Source: Lysobacteraceae bacterium (GTDB taxonomy: Bacteria; Pseudomonadota; Gammaproteobacteria; Xanthomonadales; Rhodanobacteraceae). Taken from it: a stretch of DNA of 64,000 bases. Below the pieces are notes generated by a model. It saw nothing but the letters and a program-made list of their open reading frames with translations, made no database searches and had not been told where the DNA came from. The stretch is taken from contig SEHB01000001.1 in NCBI GenBank assembly GCA_004143945.1, positions 681,918 to 745,917 on the forward strand, given 5' to 3'. Within the stretch, counting starts at the first letter, position 1, and every line of letters begins with the position of its first letter. Position numbers and translations under genes: made by a program. Of the stretch, positions 32,002-43,667 are shown piece by piece.

Positions 32002-33948
32002 ATGGCGCGGAATTGGATCCGGGCGTGGGTCGTCGCGTCGGCCTGCGCATTCGGAGCCGCTGCGGCGGAATCGGTCCCGGTCGAGGCGTTCGCGCGCGCG
32101 GGCAGGATCAGCTCGCCGCGCCTCGCACCCGACGGCAAGCACCTGTCGGTCGCGCTGAACCTCGGCGAAGGGCGGCATGCACTCGGGATCTTCCGCATCG
32201 ACGGCATGAAGCCCACGTTGATGCTGAAGCTGCCGCCGAACGAAGTGCCGATGCAGGTGGGCTGGGCCAGCCCGCAACGGCTCGTGGTGGCCAAGGGGCG
32301 CCAGTCCGGTCCGCGCGGGAAGCCCCAGCTCACGGGCGAGATCAACGCGGTCGATCTCGACGGCGGCAACCAGAAATACATCTTCGGTTACGACAGCCCC
32401 GGTCGCACGATCGGCATCGACTGCGGCTTCGGTTACATCGCGGCGCTGCCGGAGAAGTCGAACGGCCGCTTCTACATGCGCACCCTGTCGGCGACCAGCA
32501 AGCGATCGATGCTCTACGACGTCGACGCGAGCGACGGGACCAGCCGCCTCGTCGCCGACATCGGCGAGCGCGATCTCGCGTTCGTGCTCGATCGCACCGG
32601 CCGCGCGCGCTTCGCGATCGGGCTGGACGACGATGACAACTACCTCCTGTTCCAGAGCGACGCGAATCAGCGCTGGAGTCCGGTGCCTTCCGAGCGTACC
32701 GGCGGCGAGCTCGTGCCGTTCGCGTTCTCGCCCGCCGGCGACAAGGTGTTCGCATGGTTCGCGGCCGACGGCGAGCCGTTGTCGCTGGTGCAGGCCGAAC
32801 CCGACGGCAGCGGGCGCCGCACGCTCGTCGAAGACGGCTTCGCGAGCATCGGGGGCCTGCAGTGGACCGCAACCCCGACGCAGCCGTTCGCCGCCTGGAA
32901 GGAAGGCGGCATCCCGACCATCGCGTACCTCGACGAGAACGCGCCCGCGGCGAAGACTCACAGGATGCTCGGCCGGAGCTTCGCGGGCAAGCTGGTGGAC
33001 TTCGTCGACCACAGCGAAGACGGCACGACGTCGCTCGTCTACGTCCACAGCGACCGGGACCCGGGTTCGTGGTACCTGTTCGATCACCGCAGGAACGCCG
33101 CGCAACTCGTGCTCACGGCGATGGAGGCGATCCCGGTCGAGCGCATGGGCGTCCGCAAGCCGATCCGCTTCAAGGCCAGCGACGGCGTCGAACTCGACGG
33201 CTATCTCACGATACCCGCCGGGGTCGCGGAGCCCCAAAAGCTGCCGATGGTGCTCGTGCCGCACGGCGGCCCGCATGCGATCGGTGACCGCTGGCCATTC
33301 GACCTCGATGCGCAGTTCCTCGCGAGCCGCGGCTACCTCGTGCTGCAAGTCAACTTCCGTGGATCGCATGGACGCGGCAAGGCGTTCGAGCAGTCCGGCT
33401 ACCGCCAGTGGGCGACGCGGATCCAGGATGACCTCATCGACGGCGTGCGCTGGACCGTGGCGCAGGGCCATGCCGACCCGCAACGCATCTGTGCCTACGG
33501 CGCGAGCTTCGGCGCCTATTCCGCGATGGTGAGTGCCGCGCGCGCACCTGAACTGTTCAAGTGCGCGGTCGGTTTCGCCGGCATCTACGACCTCGGCATG
33601 ATGTACGACAAGGGCGACATACGTGAAAGCGCATGGGGCCGCAACTACCTCGAGCGCACGATCGGGCACGACGAAGACGCACTGGCCGCGAGTTCTCCGA
33701 CCTCGATGGCGCCGCGCATCAAGGCCGCGGTCCTGCTCGTGCACGGCGAAGCGGACCGCCGTGCGCCATTCGCCCAGGCGAAGGCGATGCGCAGCGCACT
33801 CGAAAAGGCCGGCCACCCGCCGGAATGGATGGCGGTACCGAAGGAAGGCCACGGCTTCTACAAGGACGACAACAACATCGCGTTCTACCGCAGGCTCGAG
33901 GACTTCATCGGCACGCATATCGGGGCCGAGGCGGCGCCCGCCGGGTAG
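32002..33948 (+). CDS. Secreted S9-family prolyl oligopeptidase-like peptidase
   Basis: 648 residues with a signal peptide (cleavage after GAAAAE, about residue 22). An N-terminal beta-propeller of about 370 residues is followed by an alpha/beta hydrolase domain (PMVLVPHGGPHAIGDRWPFD). The nucleophile is Ser502 in YGASFGAYS; the likely Asp is in VHGEADRRAPF and the His in PKEGHGFYKDDN, so the triad is complete. A perfect GGAGG lies 7 bp before the ATG. It belongs to the large group of exported acylaminoacyl/dipeptidyl peptidases common in Xanthomonadales. It sits between divergent cinA and the downstream mutS. Confidence 0.88.
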   Translation: MARNWIRAWVVASACAFGAAAAESVPVEAFARAGRISSPRLAPDGKHLSVALNLGEGRHALGIFRIDGMKPTLMLKLPPNEVPMQVGWASPQRLVVAKGRQSGPRGKPQLTGEINAVDLDGGNQKYIFGYDSPGRTIGIDCGFGYIAALPEKSNGRFYMRTLSATSKRSMLYDVDASDGTSRLVADIGERDLAFVLDRTGRARFAIGLDDDDNYLLFQSDANQRWSPVPSERTGGELVPFAFSPAGDKVFAWFAADGEPLSLVQAEPDGSGRRTLVEDGFASIGGLQWTATPTQPFAAWKEGGIPTIAYLDENAPAAKTHRMLGRSFAGKLVDFVDHSEDGTTSLVYVHSDRDPGSWYLFDHRRNAAQLVLTAMEAIPVERMGVRKPIRFKASDGVELDGYLTIPAGVAEPQKLPMVLVPHGGPHAIGDRWPFDLDAQFLASRGYLVLQVNFRGSHGRGKAFEQSGYRQWATRIQDDLIDGVRWTVAQGHADPQRICAYGASFGAYSAMVSAARAPELFKCAVGFAGIYDLGMMYDKGDIRESAWGRNYLERTIGHDEDALAASSPTSMAPRIKAAVLLVHGEADRRAPFAQAKAMRSALEKAGHPPEWMAVPKEGHGFYKDDNNIAFYRRLEDFIGTHIGAEAAPAG

Positions 33949-34146
33949 CTGGCGCTCCATTGCTCTGCACCGGAGTCGGCTCGGGACGCGACGGTCGACG
34001 GAGCGTCACTGGTTCGTGCGCACCGCCACCGTTCCTCCGGAGGGCCCGCGCGCGTCGCAGGCGATGCAGTGCGTCGGCTTGTGCCTGATAATCCCGCGCT
34101 TCCACGCCGGCGCCGCCGCGTGCACGACACAGGGCAAGAAGTCCCG

Positions 34147-36764
<2,618 letters not shown>

Positions 36765-36768
<4 letters not shown>

Positions 36769-38927
36769 ACCCCGAAGCGCGCGCGGCGCAGACCCAGGGT
36801 CCGGTGCCCGGCGCGAGCGAGCGAGATCGCGATCATCGCGAATCCACGCCCGCAGTGCCGGCCACCCGGCACGTCGCGCACATCGACGGCCTGCGCGCGA
36901 TCGCAGTGCTCGCGGTCATCGCCTACCACCTCGACCCCCGCTGGTTGCCGGGCGGCTTCGCGGGCGTCGACGTGTTCTTCGCGATCTCCGGATTCGTGGT
37001 CGCGGCGTCGGTGCACGGCTGGCGCGAGGGCGGATTCGGATCGTTCATCGGCTACTTCTATGCACGCAGGATGCAGCGCATCGTTCCGGCCCTGCTGGCG
37101 TGCCTGCTGCTGACCAGCATCGCGTCTGCGCTGCTGATCCCCTCGCTCCGGCCGAGTCAGGTCAACGAGCTCACCGCGCTGCACGCGGTATTTGGTCTCG
37201 CCAACTGGTACCTCGCGAACCAGCGCGAGGCGTATTTCGCGCCTACGAGCGAGTTCAATCCGTACGCGCACACCTGGTCGCTCGGCGTCGAGGAGCAGTT
37301 CTACCTGCTGTTCCCGCTGCTGTTCTTCGCGTGGACGCGCGGGCTCGGCTGGCGCGTGCTCTCATCCGGTCTCGTCGCGATCGCACTCGTGGTTTCGCTC
37401 GCGATCGCGATGCGGCTCGCGCGCTCGGATCCCACCGGCGCCATCTACCTGATCCAGTCGCGCCTGTGGGAACTCGCTTCGGGCGTGCTGCTGTTCCAGG
37501 CGCTCGCGCTCGGCCACCGCATGCAGGCGCGAGGCGGGCGCAACCTGGACCTGCTCGCGCGCGGCGGCGCGTGGCTCTCGCTCGGCATGCTCGCATGGGG
37601 GCTCGCGACGTCGAATCCGCGCGCGTTCCCGTGGCCCGGTGCCTGGCTGCCGGTGCTCGGCACGCTCGGCGTCATCGCTTTCCTGCACGCGCGCGAGGGC
37701 GGCGTGCTGCGCGCTGCCCTCGGCAGCGCCCCGATGGCCGCGATCGGTCGGCTGTCCTACTCGCTCTATCTCTGGCACTGGCCCGTCTTCGTGCTGCTGC
37801 GCTGGACCATCGGGCTCGACTCGATCGCAGCCCGCGCAATCGGACTCGCCGCGACGTTCGCGCTCGCGACCGCCTCGTACCTCGTCGTCGAGCGCCCGTT
37901 GCGGTACTCGGCGACGCTCCAGATGTGGCCGCGGCAGGGCGTCGTCGCCGCGGCCATCCTGCTTGCCTGCTGCGCATGGGCGATCACACTCCAGCTGTTC
38001 GAACTCAGGCCTGCATTCGCGTTGACAACGGTGTCACGCAACAGCGCAGACTGGCACGCCGTCCCCGGCACCGCGCTGCCCGACGTCCCCGGCTGCCGTC
38101 TGCTACTCGAGTACGACCGAAAAGCAGGCGGGCTTCAGGTCATGTCGCGCGTCGGTTGCGCGGCGCCCGCGCATCGCGCGCCCACGGTGTTCGCGCTCGG
38201 CGATTCGCACGCGACCGGATACATGACCTTGTTCGGCGAACACGTGCTGCGAACCGGCGCGCGCGTCGTGGCCTACCACAATCCCGGGTGCACCTTCGCG
38301 AGCCTGCAGCCGCATCGCGAAGGCGGCGCGTGCCCCGCGCAGGGCAAGGCTGCGATCGTGGACATCCTTTCGCGCGCACAACCAGGCGACGTCGTCCTGC
38401 TCGCCGCGTTGCGGCTCACGCGCTTCAGCAACCAGTTCGCCGCGACCAATGAACGCGCGGCATGGAGGAGCATGACCGGTCCCGCAGCGACCGCGGCCCG
38501 GCTCGCCGCGGAGCGCGCGCTTCCGGCATTGCTCGAACCGCTCGCGGCGCATGGCTTGCACATCGTGCTCGAAGCACCCAAGCCGCTCCTGCGCGCGCCA
38601 CCCTTCCGCTGTTCCGACGCATTCAATGCGTCCAATCCGATCTGCGCACCGGGCCTGACGATCCCGCGCAAGGACATCGAGCGCTACCGCGCGCCCGTGC
38701 TCGAGAGTTTCTCCCGCCTCGCCGCGCGCATGCCCGCGATCAGCATCTGGGATCCGCTGCCCGAGCTGTGCCCGGGTTCGACCTGCGGGGCCTCGATGCA
38801 GGGCAAGCCGCTGTACTTCGATGGCGACCATCTGAGCGCATACGGCAACCGGCTGCTGTTGCCCTCGTTCACGCGCCATCTCGCCGCGATCACTGCTGCC
38901 GGACCGGATGGCCGCAACGCCCCCTGA
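36765..38927 (+). CDS. Membrane acyltransferase of the OafA/YrhL type with SGNH domain
   Basis: 720 residues from a GTG that overlaps the mutS stop as GTGA. After a 38-residue cytosolic lead, the acyltransferase-3 domain begins [40 protein letters not shown] (His, Arg and Asp of the family), with about ten transmembrane helices up to residue 420 and the internal motif [16 protein letters not shown]. The C-terminal periplasmic domain is SGNH-type: [11 protein letters not shown] with Ser481, and DGDHLSAYG with Asp686/His689. Such two-domain enzymes O-acetylate lipopolysaccharide, peptidoglycan or exopolysaccharide. Translational coupling to mutS is odd functionally. No other envelope genes adjoin it. 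Confidence 0.9.
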
Positions 38928-38968
38928 CGAACGCAGGAGCGCGGGCGCTCGCGTGCAAGGACTCTCGA

Positions 38969-39388
38969 TCAGAACGCGTCGATGTCACCGAGTGCGCGGA
39001 TCAGGCGGCGCGCACGCTTGTCAGGCTTGCCTGGCGGTTTCGCCTGGCTCGCGCCGATCAGGCGGCGCTGTTCGGCGGCGGCCTCGCGCGCGGCGCGGCC
39101 GGCTTCGGTTTCGCGATAGAGCAGCTGCGCGACGCGTGCGGGCCCGCGCGCTTCACTGAGTCCGAGGACCTCGACCTCATGGCGATCTTCGCCGCGTGTC
39201 ACGCGCAACAGGTCACCGCGCCGGACCGCTTTCGCGGGCTTGCCGGCGGCGCCGTTGACCTCGACCTTGCCGCCTTCGACCGCCTGCTTGGCCAGCGCAC
39301 GCGTCTTGTAGAAGCGCGCCGCCCACAGCCAGACGTCGAGCCGGACGCTGGCACCGTCGTCTCCAGTGGCGGGGATTGCAGGTTTCAT
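38969..39388 (-). CDS. hslR: Heat shock protein 15-type S4 RNA-binding protein
   Basis: 139 residues, close to E. coli Hsp15 (133). It binds stalled 50S subunits carrying nascent chain-tRNA. The S4 domain is at residues 15-75: VRLDVWLWAARFYKTRALAKQAVEGGKVEVNG and RRGDLLRVTR. The basic C-terminal tail has GRAAREAAAEQRR and RRLIRAL. The start is uncertain: ATG 39388 fits the family length, while 39406 would add six residues; neither has a strong Shine-Dalgarno. Convergent with the acyltransferase gene. Confidence 0.88.
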   Translation of the reverse strand: MKPAIPATGDDGASVRLDVWLWAARFYKTRALAKQAVEGGKVEVNGAAGKPAKAVRRGDLLRVTRGEDRHEVEVLGLSEARGPARVAQLLYRETEAGRAAREAAAEQRRLIGASQAKPPGKPDKRARRLIRALGDIDAF

Positions 39389-39435
39389 CGACGCATGATC
39401 GCGCATGCGCGGGCCTGCGCGTAAGCACCTGCGAA

Positions 39436-40536
39436 TCAGTCCGCTGCAGCTGCATGCGCGGTCGAACCGTCGATGTGCATGTCGAGCTCGCGACTGATCG
39501 CGCCCGCGAGTCCACTCCAGCGCCGATCGAGTTCGACGAGTTCGCGCGCTGCACCTGCACGATCTCCCGCATCCACGAGCGCCGCGATCGCCTGCGCTTC
39601 GCGCGCGATGCGCCTTGACCGCCGTTCGCGACAGGCCTCGCCCGTCGCGGCGTCGTCCGGCGGCGCCTCGAGTGCACGCAGCGCGCGCGCGACAGCCTGC
39701 GCACCGGCGGGCTCGTGACGACCACCCCGAATCGTGAATGCCTCTGCTCCGGACATGCAGAGCTCCGCCGCCGAACGGAGGCTCGCGCGGTCTGCTGCGA
39801 GCGCGGGCGCATCGCGCGTGCCGCTGACATACACGAGTCGCGACGTCCGTTCGAGCCGATCGAACAGGACTGGCCCAGGCAGTGGAACTTCCGCACGGCC
39901 GAGGGGGTCGCTGCCTGCATTGAGCAACGCTCCGCGGAACACGTCGGGCCAGCCGACCGCCAACCGCAGCGCCACGCGCGAACCGCCGGAAAACCCGGCC
40001 GCGTAGACGCGCCCGGGATCGATGCGCAGCCGGCGGCGCACGTTCTCCACGGCATGCAACGCGAGCGGCACGCGTCGGATGCCGACGTCCTGCGCATTGC
40101 CCGAACGCGTGGCCGTCACCGCCGCGAGGCCGTGGCGCTGCAGCACCCGCAACCATTCCGCAGGCAGTCCCTGCGCTTCCCATGGCGGCACGAATACGAC
40201 GAGGCCGAATCCGGGTTCCGGCGGCGTACCGTCCGGCACGAACAGTTCGAAACGCTCATTCGCGAGGTCGAGGGCAGGCCATGGGTCGGCATCGCCGCGT
40301 GCGCGCGCCGCGTGCAGTCGTTCGCGCATCGCCGCGCCTGCAAGCGGACTGGTCATGCGTTCGAGCACGCGCTCCGGATGCGCCAACGGCGAAACCTGCT
40401 CGAACACGAGGTCGCGTTGCACGCCGGCCGTCCCGGCAGCGGCGCTGCCGGCAAGGCAGGCCAGTACCCACGCGAGCGGGGCAGCGCCGGCCGCGCGACG
40501 CGCGCCGTGCCGGTCGGACATCGGCACCTCGATCAT
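39436..40536 (-). CDS. Exported alpha/beta hydrolase (polyhydroxybutyrate depolymerase-like)
   Basis: 366 residues. An N-terminal hydrophobic stretch ([16 protein letters not shown], residues 20-35) looks like a signal peptide. The hydrolase core has [17 protein letters not shown] with Ser183 in G-F-S-G-G and a likely catalytic His in [13 protein letters not shown]. About 70 C-terminal residues ([22 protein letters not shown] type) are helical and Ala/Arg-rich. The fold resembles feruloyl esterase/PHB-depolymerase-like esterases, but the substrate is unknown. The ATG at 40536 is preceded by AAGGGG; 40521 is an alternative start with GAGGTG upstream. It lies 47 bp upstream of hslR on the same strand. 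Confidence 0.65.
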   Translation of the reverse strand: MIEVPMSDRHGARRAAGAAPLAWVLACLAGSAAAGTAGVQRDLVFEQVSPLAHPERVLERMTSPLAGAAMRERLHAARARGDADPWPALDLANERFELFVPDGTPPEPGFGLVVFVPPWEAQGLPAEWLRVLQRHGLAAVTATRSGNAQDVGIRRVPLALHAVENVRRRLRIDPGRVYAAGFSGGSRVALRLAVGWPDVFRGALLNAGSDPLGRAEVPLPGPVLFDRLERTSRLVYVSGTRDAPALAADRASLRSAAELCMSGAEAFTIRGGRHEPAGAQAVARALRALEAPPDDAATGEACRERRSRRIAREAQAIAALVDAGDRAGAARELVELDRRWSGLAGAISRELDMHIDGSTAHAAAAD

Positions 40537-41044
40537 CGGCCCGCCCCTTGGCTGCATGCGAAAGCGCATTGGAACACGGCACCCACGGGACGCCGCGCCA
40601 CGCCGATTCGATCCAGCGCGCGTGCACGACGGCTCGACGAGCGAAGTGCGACCGCCCGCGCGAATGAACGACCGGCGCGCGTGCGCGACCCCCGCGATGC
40701 GCTTTCGAATTCAGTGGCTTGTTCGGCAACGTTCGTGTATCGTCCGCGCTGTCTGTTGCGCCGCCACGCGGTTTTCCCTCTGGAACGTGATCCGACCGAA
40801 GCCTCCCGGCTTCGATCCACGCTCCGCGCCGATCGGCTTTCGTCGTGCCAGACCCGGATTCGCAGGCCATCCCGGCCGTCGATCCGCCACATGCACCTGC
40901 AGCGCGGTTTCTTGGGAACGCTCCGGGTTTGCTCCGATCCTCGCGGATCGGTTTCCCGTGTCCACACTGGACCTGCCTTGCGCCGAGATCGGCCGAGGCG
41001 CGCGCCTGCGTGCGGCACTCCGGCACCCTGATGGAGTTTTCCGA
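40537..41044. other. Long non-coding region upstream of the RhlE-type helicase gene
   Basis: 508 bp between the start of the hydrolase gene on the minus strand and the helicase gene on the plus strand. No frame with plausible coding character. The right part has cgatcctcgcggatcggt (an inverted repeat near 40937-40954) and a GGAG Shine-Dalgarno at 41032. A long structured 5' leader, as known for cold-regulated DEAD-box genes, would fit, but no clear promoter pair is seen. Confidence 0.4.
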
Positions 41045-42358
41045 ATGAGTTTCGAATCACTGGGCCTCGCGCCCGCCCTGCTGCGCGCGCTGTCCGAACA
41101 AGGCTATGACAACCCCACGCCGATACAGGCGCAGGCGATCCCGGTCGCCCTCGAAGGGCGCGACCTGCTCGCGGGCGCGCAGACCGGCACCGGCAAGACC
41201 GCGGCGTTCTCCTTGCCGCTGCTCGACCGCCTCTATGTCACCCACCGCCACGCGGCGCAGCCGAAGACGCCGCGTGCGCTCGTGCTGACGCCGACGCGCG
41301 AACTCGCCGCGCAGGTGCACGAGAGCGTGCGCGGCTACGGCAAGCACCTCGGCGTGCGCGCCACCACGATCTTCGGTGGCGTCGGCATGCAGCCGCAGGT
41401 CGACGCGCTGCGCCGTGGCGTCGACATCCTCGTCGCCACGCCGGGGCGCCTGATCGACCACGTGCAGCAGCGCAGCGTGAACCTCTCGCACGTCGAAGTG
41501 CTGATCCTCGACGAAGCGGACCGCATGCTCGACATGGGCTTCCTGCCCGCGATCAAGCGCATCCTCGGCCACCTGCCGCGGCAGAACCGCATCACCTGGC
41601 TGTTCTCGGCCACGTTCGCGCCGGAGATCAAGGCGCTCGCGGGCGAGTTCATGCGCGATCCGGTCGAGATCCAGGTCGCCAAGCCGAACAGCGTCGCTGC
41701 GACCGTCACGCACCGCGTGCACCCGGTCGATGCCGCGCGCAAGCGCGACTTGCTGCTGCACCTGCTGCAGAACGACGCGCGCCAGACGCTGGTGTTCGGC
41801 CGCACCAAGCACGGCGCGGACAAGCTCGCGACGATGCTCGAGCGCGCCGGCCTGCGGGCCGCCGCGATCCATGGCAACAAGAGCCAGAACCAGCGCACGC
41901 GCGCGCTCAAGGACTTCAAGAGCGGCAAGGTCGCCGTGCTCGTCGCGACCGACATCGCGGCGCGCGGCCTCGACATCGACCAGCTGCCGATGGTCATCAA
42001 CTACGACCTGCCGATGGTCGCCGAGGACTACGTGCACCGCATCGGCCGCACCGGCCGCGCGGGTGCGGAAGGCCTCGCGATCTCGCTGGTCTCGCACGAG
42101 GAAGACGGACTGCTGCGCGACATCCGTCGCCTGCTCAAGCAGGAAATCGCGGTCGAGGCGGTCGCCGGGTTCGAACCCTCCACGCCGCTGCGCATCGACG
42201 ATTCCGCGCGTTCGCGCCCTCAGCAGGGCCGGCCGCAGCCGCAGCAGCGCCACGCGCGTCGTCCGCACGTCGGCGGCGGCACTGCGGGCGCCCACGCGGG
42301 CGCGCGCGGCAAGCCGCAGCAGCGCAATGGCGCACAGCGCCGCTCGCGTCCTGCCTGA
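41045..42358 (+). CDS. rhlE: DEAD-box RNA helicase, RhlE type
   Basis: 437 residues. It unwinds short RNA duplexes in ribosome assembly or mRNA turnover. Motifs in order: Q motif ([13 protein letters not shown]), I AQTGTGKT, Ia PTRELAAQ, Ib [54 protein letters not shown] and [12 protein letters not shown]. The core ends near residue 375 and a basic Arg/Gln/Gly-rich tail follows ([16 protein letters not shown]). The RhlE subgroup is suggested by the short N-terminus [20 protein letters not shown] lies 9 bp before the ATG. Confidence 0.93.
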   Translation: MSFESLGLAPALLRALSEQGYDNPTPIQAQAIPVALEGRDLLAGAQTGTGKTAAFSLPLLDRLYVTHRHAAQPKTPRALVLTPTRELAAQVHESVRGYGKHLGVRATTIFGGVGMQPQVDALRRGVDILVATPGRLIDHVQQRSVNLSHVEVLILDEADRMLDMGFLPAIKRILGHLPRQNRITWLFSATFAPEIKALAGEFMRDPVEIQVAKPNSVAATVTHRVHPVDAARKRDLLLHLLQNDARQTLVFGRTKHGADKLATMLERAGLRAAAIHGNKSQNQRTRALKDFKSGKVAVLVATDIAARGLDIDQLPMVINYDLPMVAEDYVHRIGRTGRAGAEGLAISLVSHEEDGLLRDIRRLLKQEIAVEAVAGFEPSTPLRIDDSARSRPQQGRPQPQQRHARRPHVGGGTAGAHAGARGKPQQRNGAQRRSRPA

Positions 42359-42372
42359 TCCACGTTTCGTCG

Positions 42373-42392
42373 ACCGGGGCCACGGCCCCGGT
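42373..42392. terminator. Hairpin between convergent rhlE and the glycosylase gene
   Basis: ACCGGGGC (42373-42380) and GCCCCGGT (42385-42392) form an 8-bp GC-rich stem with a CACG loop, 15 bp after the rhlE stop and 28 bp from the stop of the opposite-strand gene. It lacks a T tract. Confidence 0.55.
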
Positions 42393-42419
42393 TCGCGGCG
42401 TCGCCCATGAGGCGCGCGT

Positions 42420-43667
42420 TCAGTCGAACGTGGCCAATGCCGCGCGCAATTCCCTGCCGAGCGCACGCGGCTCGCAACGCCCGATCGTGACGTCGGGCGT
42501 CTGGTGCCAGTGCGCGCTCGCGCGGATCGCCGCGGCGATGTCCTGCGCGAGCGCCGCCGTCGGTTCGTGGCCCTCCTCGAGGTAGATCGCCTTCACCTCG
42601 AACACGCCGGTGGCGCGGTGCGCCTTCGCGTCGAGTCGCCCGACCAGCCGGCCGCGCTGCAGGATCGGCAGCACGTAATAGCCCCAGCGCCGCTTCGGCG
42701 CCGGCGTATAGCATTCGATGCGGTAGTCGAAGCCGAACATCGCGGAAGCGCGTTCGCGATCCCACACGACCGGATCGAACGGCGACAGCAATGTCGAATG
42801 GGTCGCGCGCAAGCGGCCCGCGGCGGCGCGCTCGAGCAACGGCACGTGATCGCGGTGCACGTAGCCGGGCGCACTCCAGCCGTCGACGGCGACGCGCAGC
42901 AGCACGCCGCCGTCGACCCAGCGATCGAGTGCCGCATCCTTGAGCTTGCCGCCGCTGCGGAAATAGTCGTTGATCCAGCGTGCCTGGGTCACGCCGAGCG
43001 CGCGCACGGCGCCGAGCACGAACTGTTCGCGCATCGCGGCCTCGTCGGCGACCGGCATCGGCTCGGCATGCCGGCGCGCACGCTGCAGCACGCGCTCGCT
43101 GAGGTCGTAGACGCGCTGGAAGTTGTCGCGCCGGGCGACCATGAGGTCGCCGAGCGCGAACAGCGCCTCGAGCCAGCGCTTCTCGTCCTTCCATCCCCAC
43201 CAGCCTCCGCCGCCGCCCTCGCCGCTCTCGAATTCGGACGACTTCACGGCGCCGTGCGCGTGCACGTGCGCGAGCACGCGCGCCATGTCCTGCGCATGCG
43301 CCACTTGCGTGCGGCGCGCCATCTTCATCGCCCAGTGCCCGTCACGCGCGTGCAGGCGATGCAGTGCATGGTCGGAGAACGGCGCGAAGCAGGCCTCGTG
43401 CGCCCAGCATTCGAAGATGCGCCCTTCGGCCAGCAATGCATCGAGCCAGCGCGGCTCGTAGTCGCCGAGGCGCGAGAACAGCACGAGGTAGGGACTGCGC
43501 GCCACGACGTGGATCGTGTCGATCTGCAGCACGCGCATCGACTCGATCGCGGCGAGCACGTCGCGCTTGCGTGCGCGGCGGCGTGGCCGCACGAGCAGGC
43601 CCTGCGCGGCGAGATGCAGCAACCGCGCCTGGTGCGCCGTGATTCGCGCCGGCCGCGTATCGCTCAT
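42420..43667 (-). CDS. Winged-helix DNA glycosylase of the AlkZ/YcaQ family
   Basis: 415 residues covering the whole DUF1006/HTH_42 family. E. coli YcaQ and Streptomyces AlkZ unhook interstrand crosslinks. Family landmarks visible here: VLQIDTIHVVARSPYLVLFSRLGDY near the N-terminus, then FECWAHEACFAPFSDHALHRL; the catalytic Q-x-Q/D-type centre is expected in the IDTIHVV region, where Gln-Ile-Asp-Thr is seen. Late segments are STLLSPFDPVVWDRERA and FGFDYRIECYTPAPKRRWGYYVLPIL. The ATG at 43667 overlaps the stop of the M61 peptidase gene by 4 nt (ATGA), which implies translational coupling. Confidence 0.88.
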   Translation of the reverse strand: MSDTRPARITAHQARLLHLAAQGLLVRPRRRARKRDVLAAIESMRVLQIDTIHVVARSPYLVLFSRLGDYEPRWLDALLAEGRIFECWAHEACFAPFSDHALHRLHARDGHWAMKMARRTQVAHAQDMARVLAHVHAHGAVKSSEFESGEGGGGGWWGWKDEKRWLEALFALGDLMVARRDNFQRVYDLSERVLQRARRHAEPMPVADEAAMREQFVLGAVRALGVTQARWINDYFRSGGKLKDAALDRWVDGGVLLRVAVDGWSAPGYVHRDHVPLLERAAAGRLRATHSTLLSPFDPVVWDRERASAMFGFDYRIECYTPAPKRRWGYYVLPILQRGRLVGRLDAKAHRATGVFEVKAIYLEEGHEPTAALAQDIAAAIRASAHWHQTPDVTIGRCEPRALGRELRAALATFD

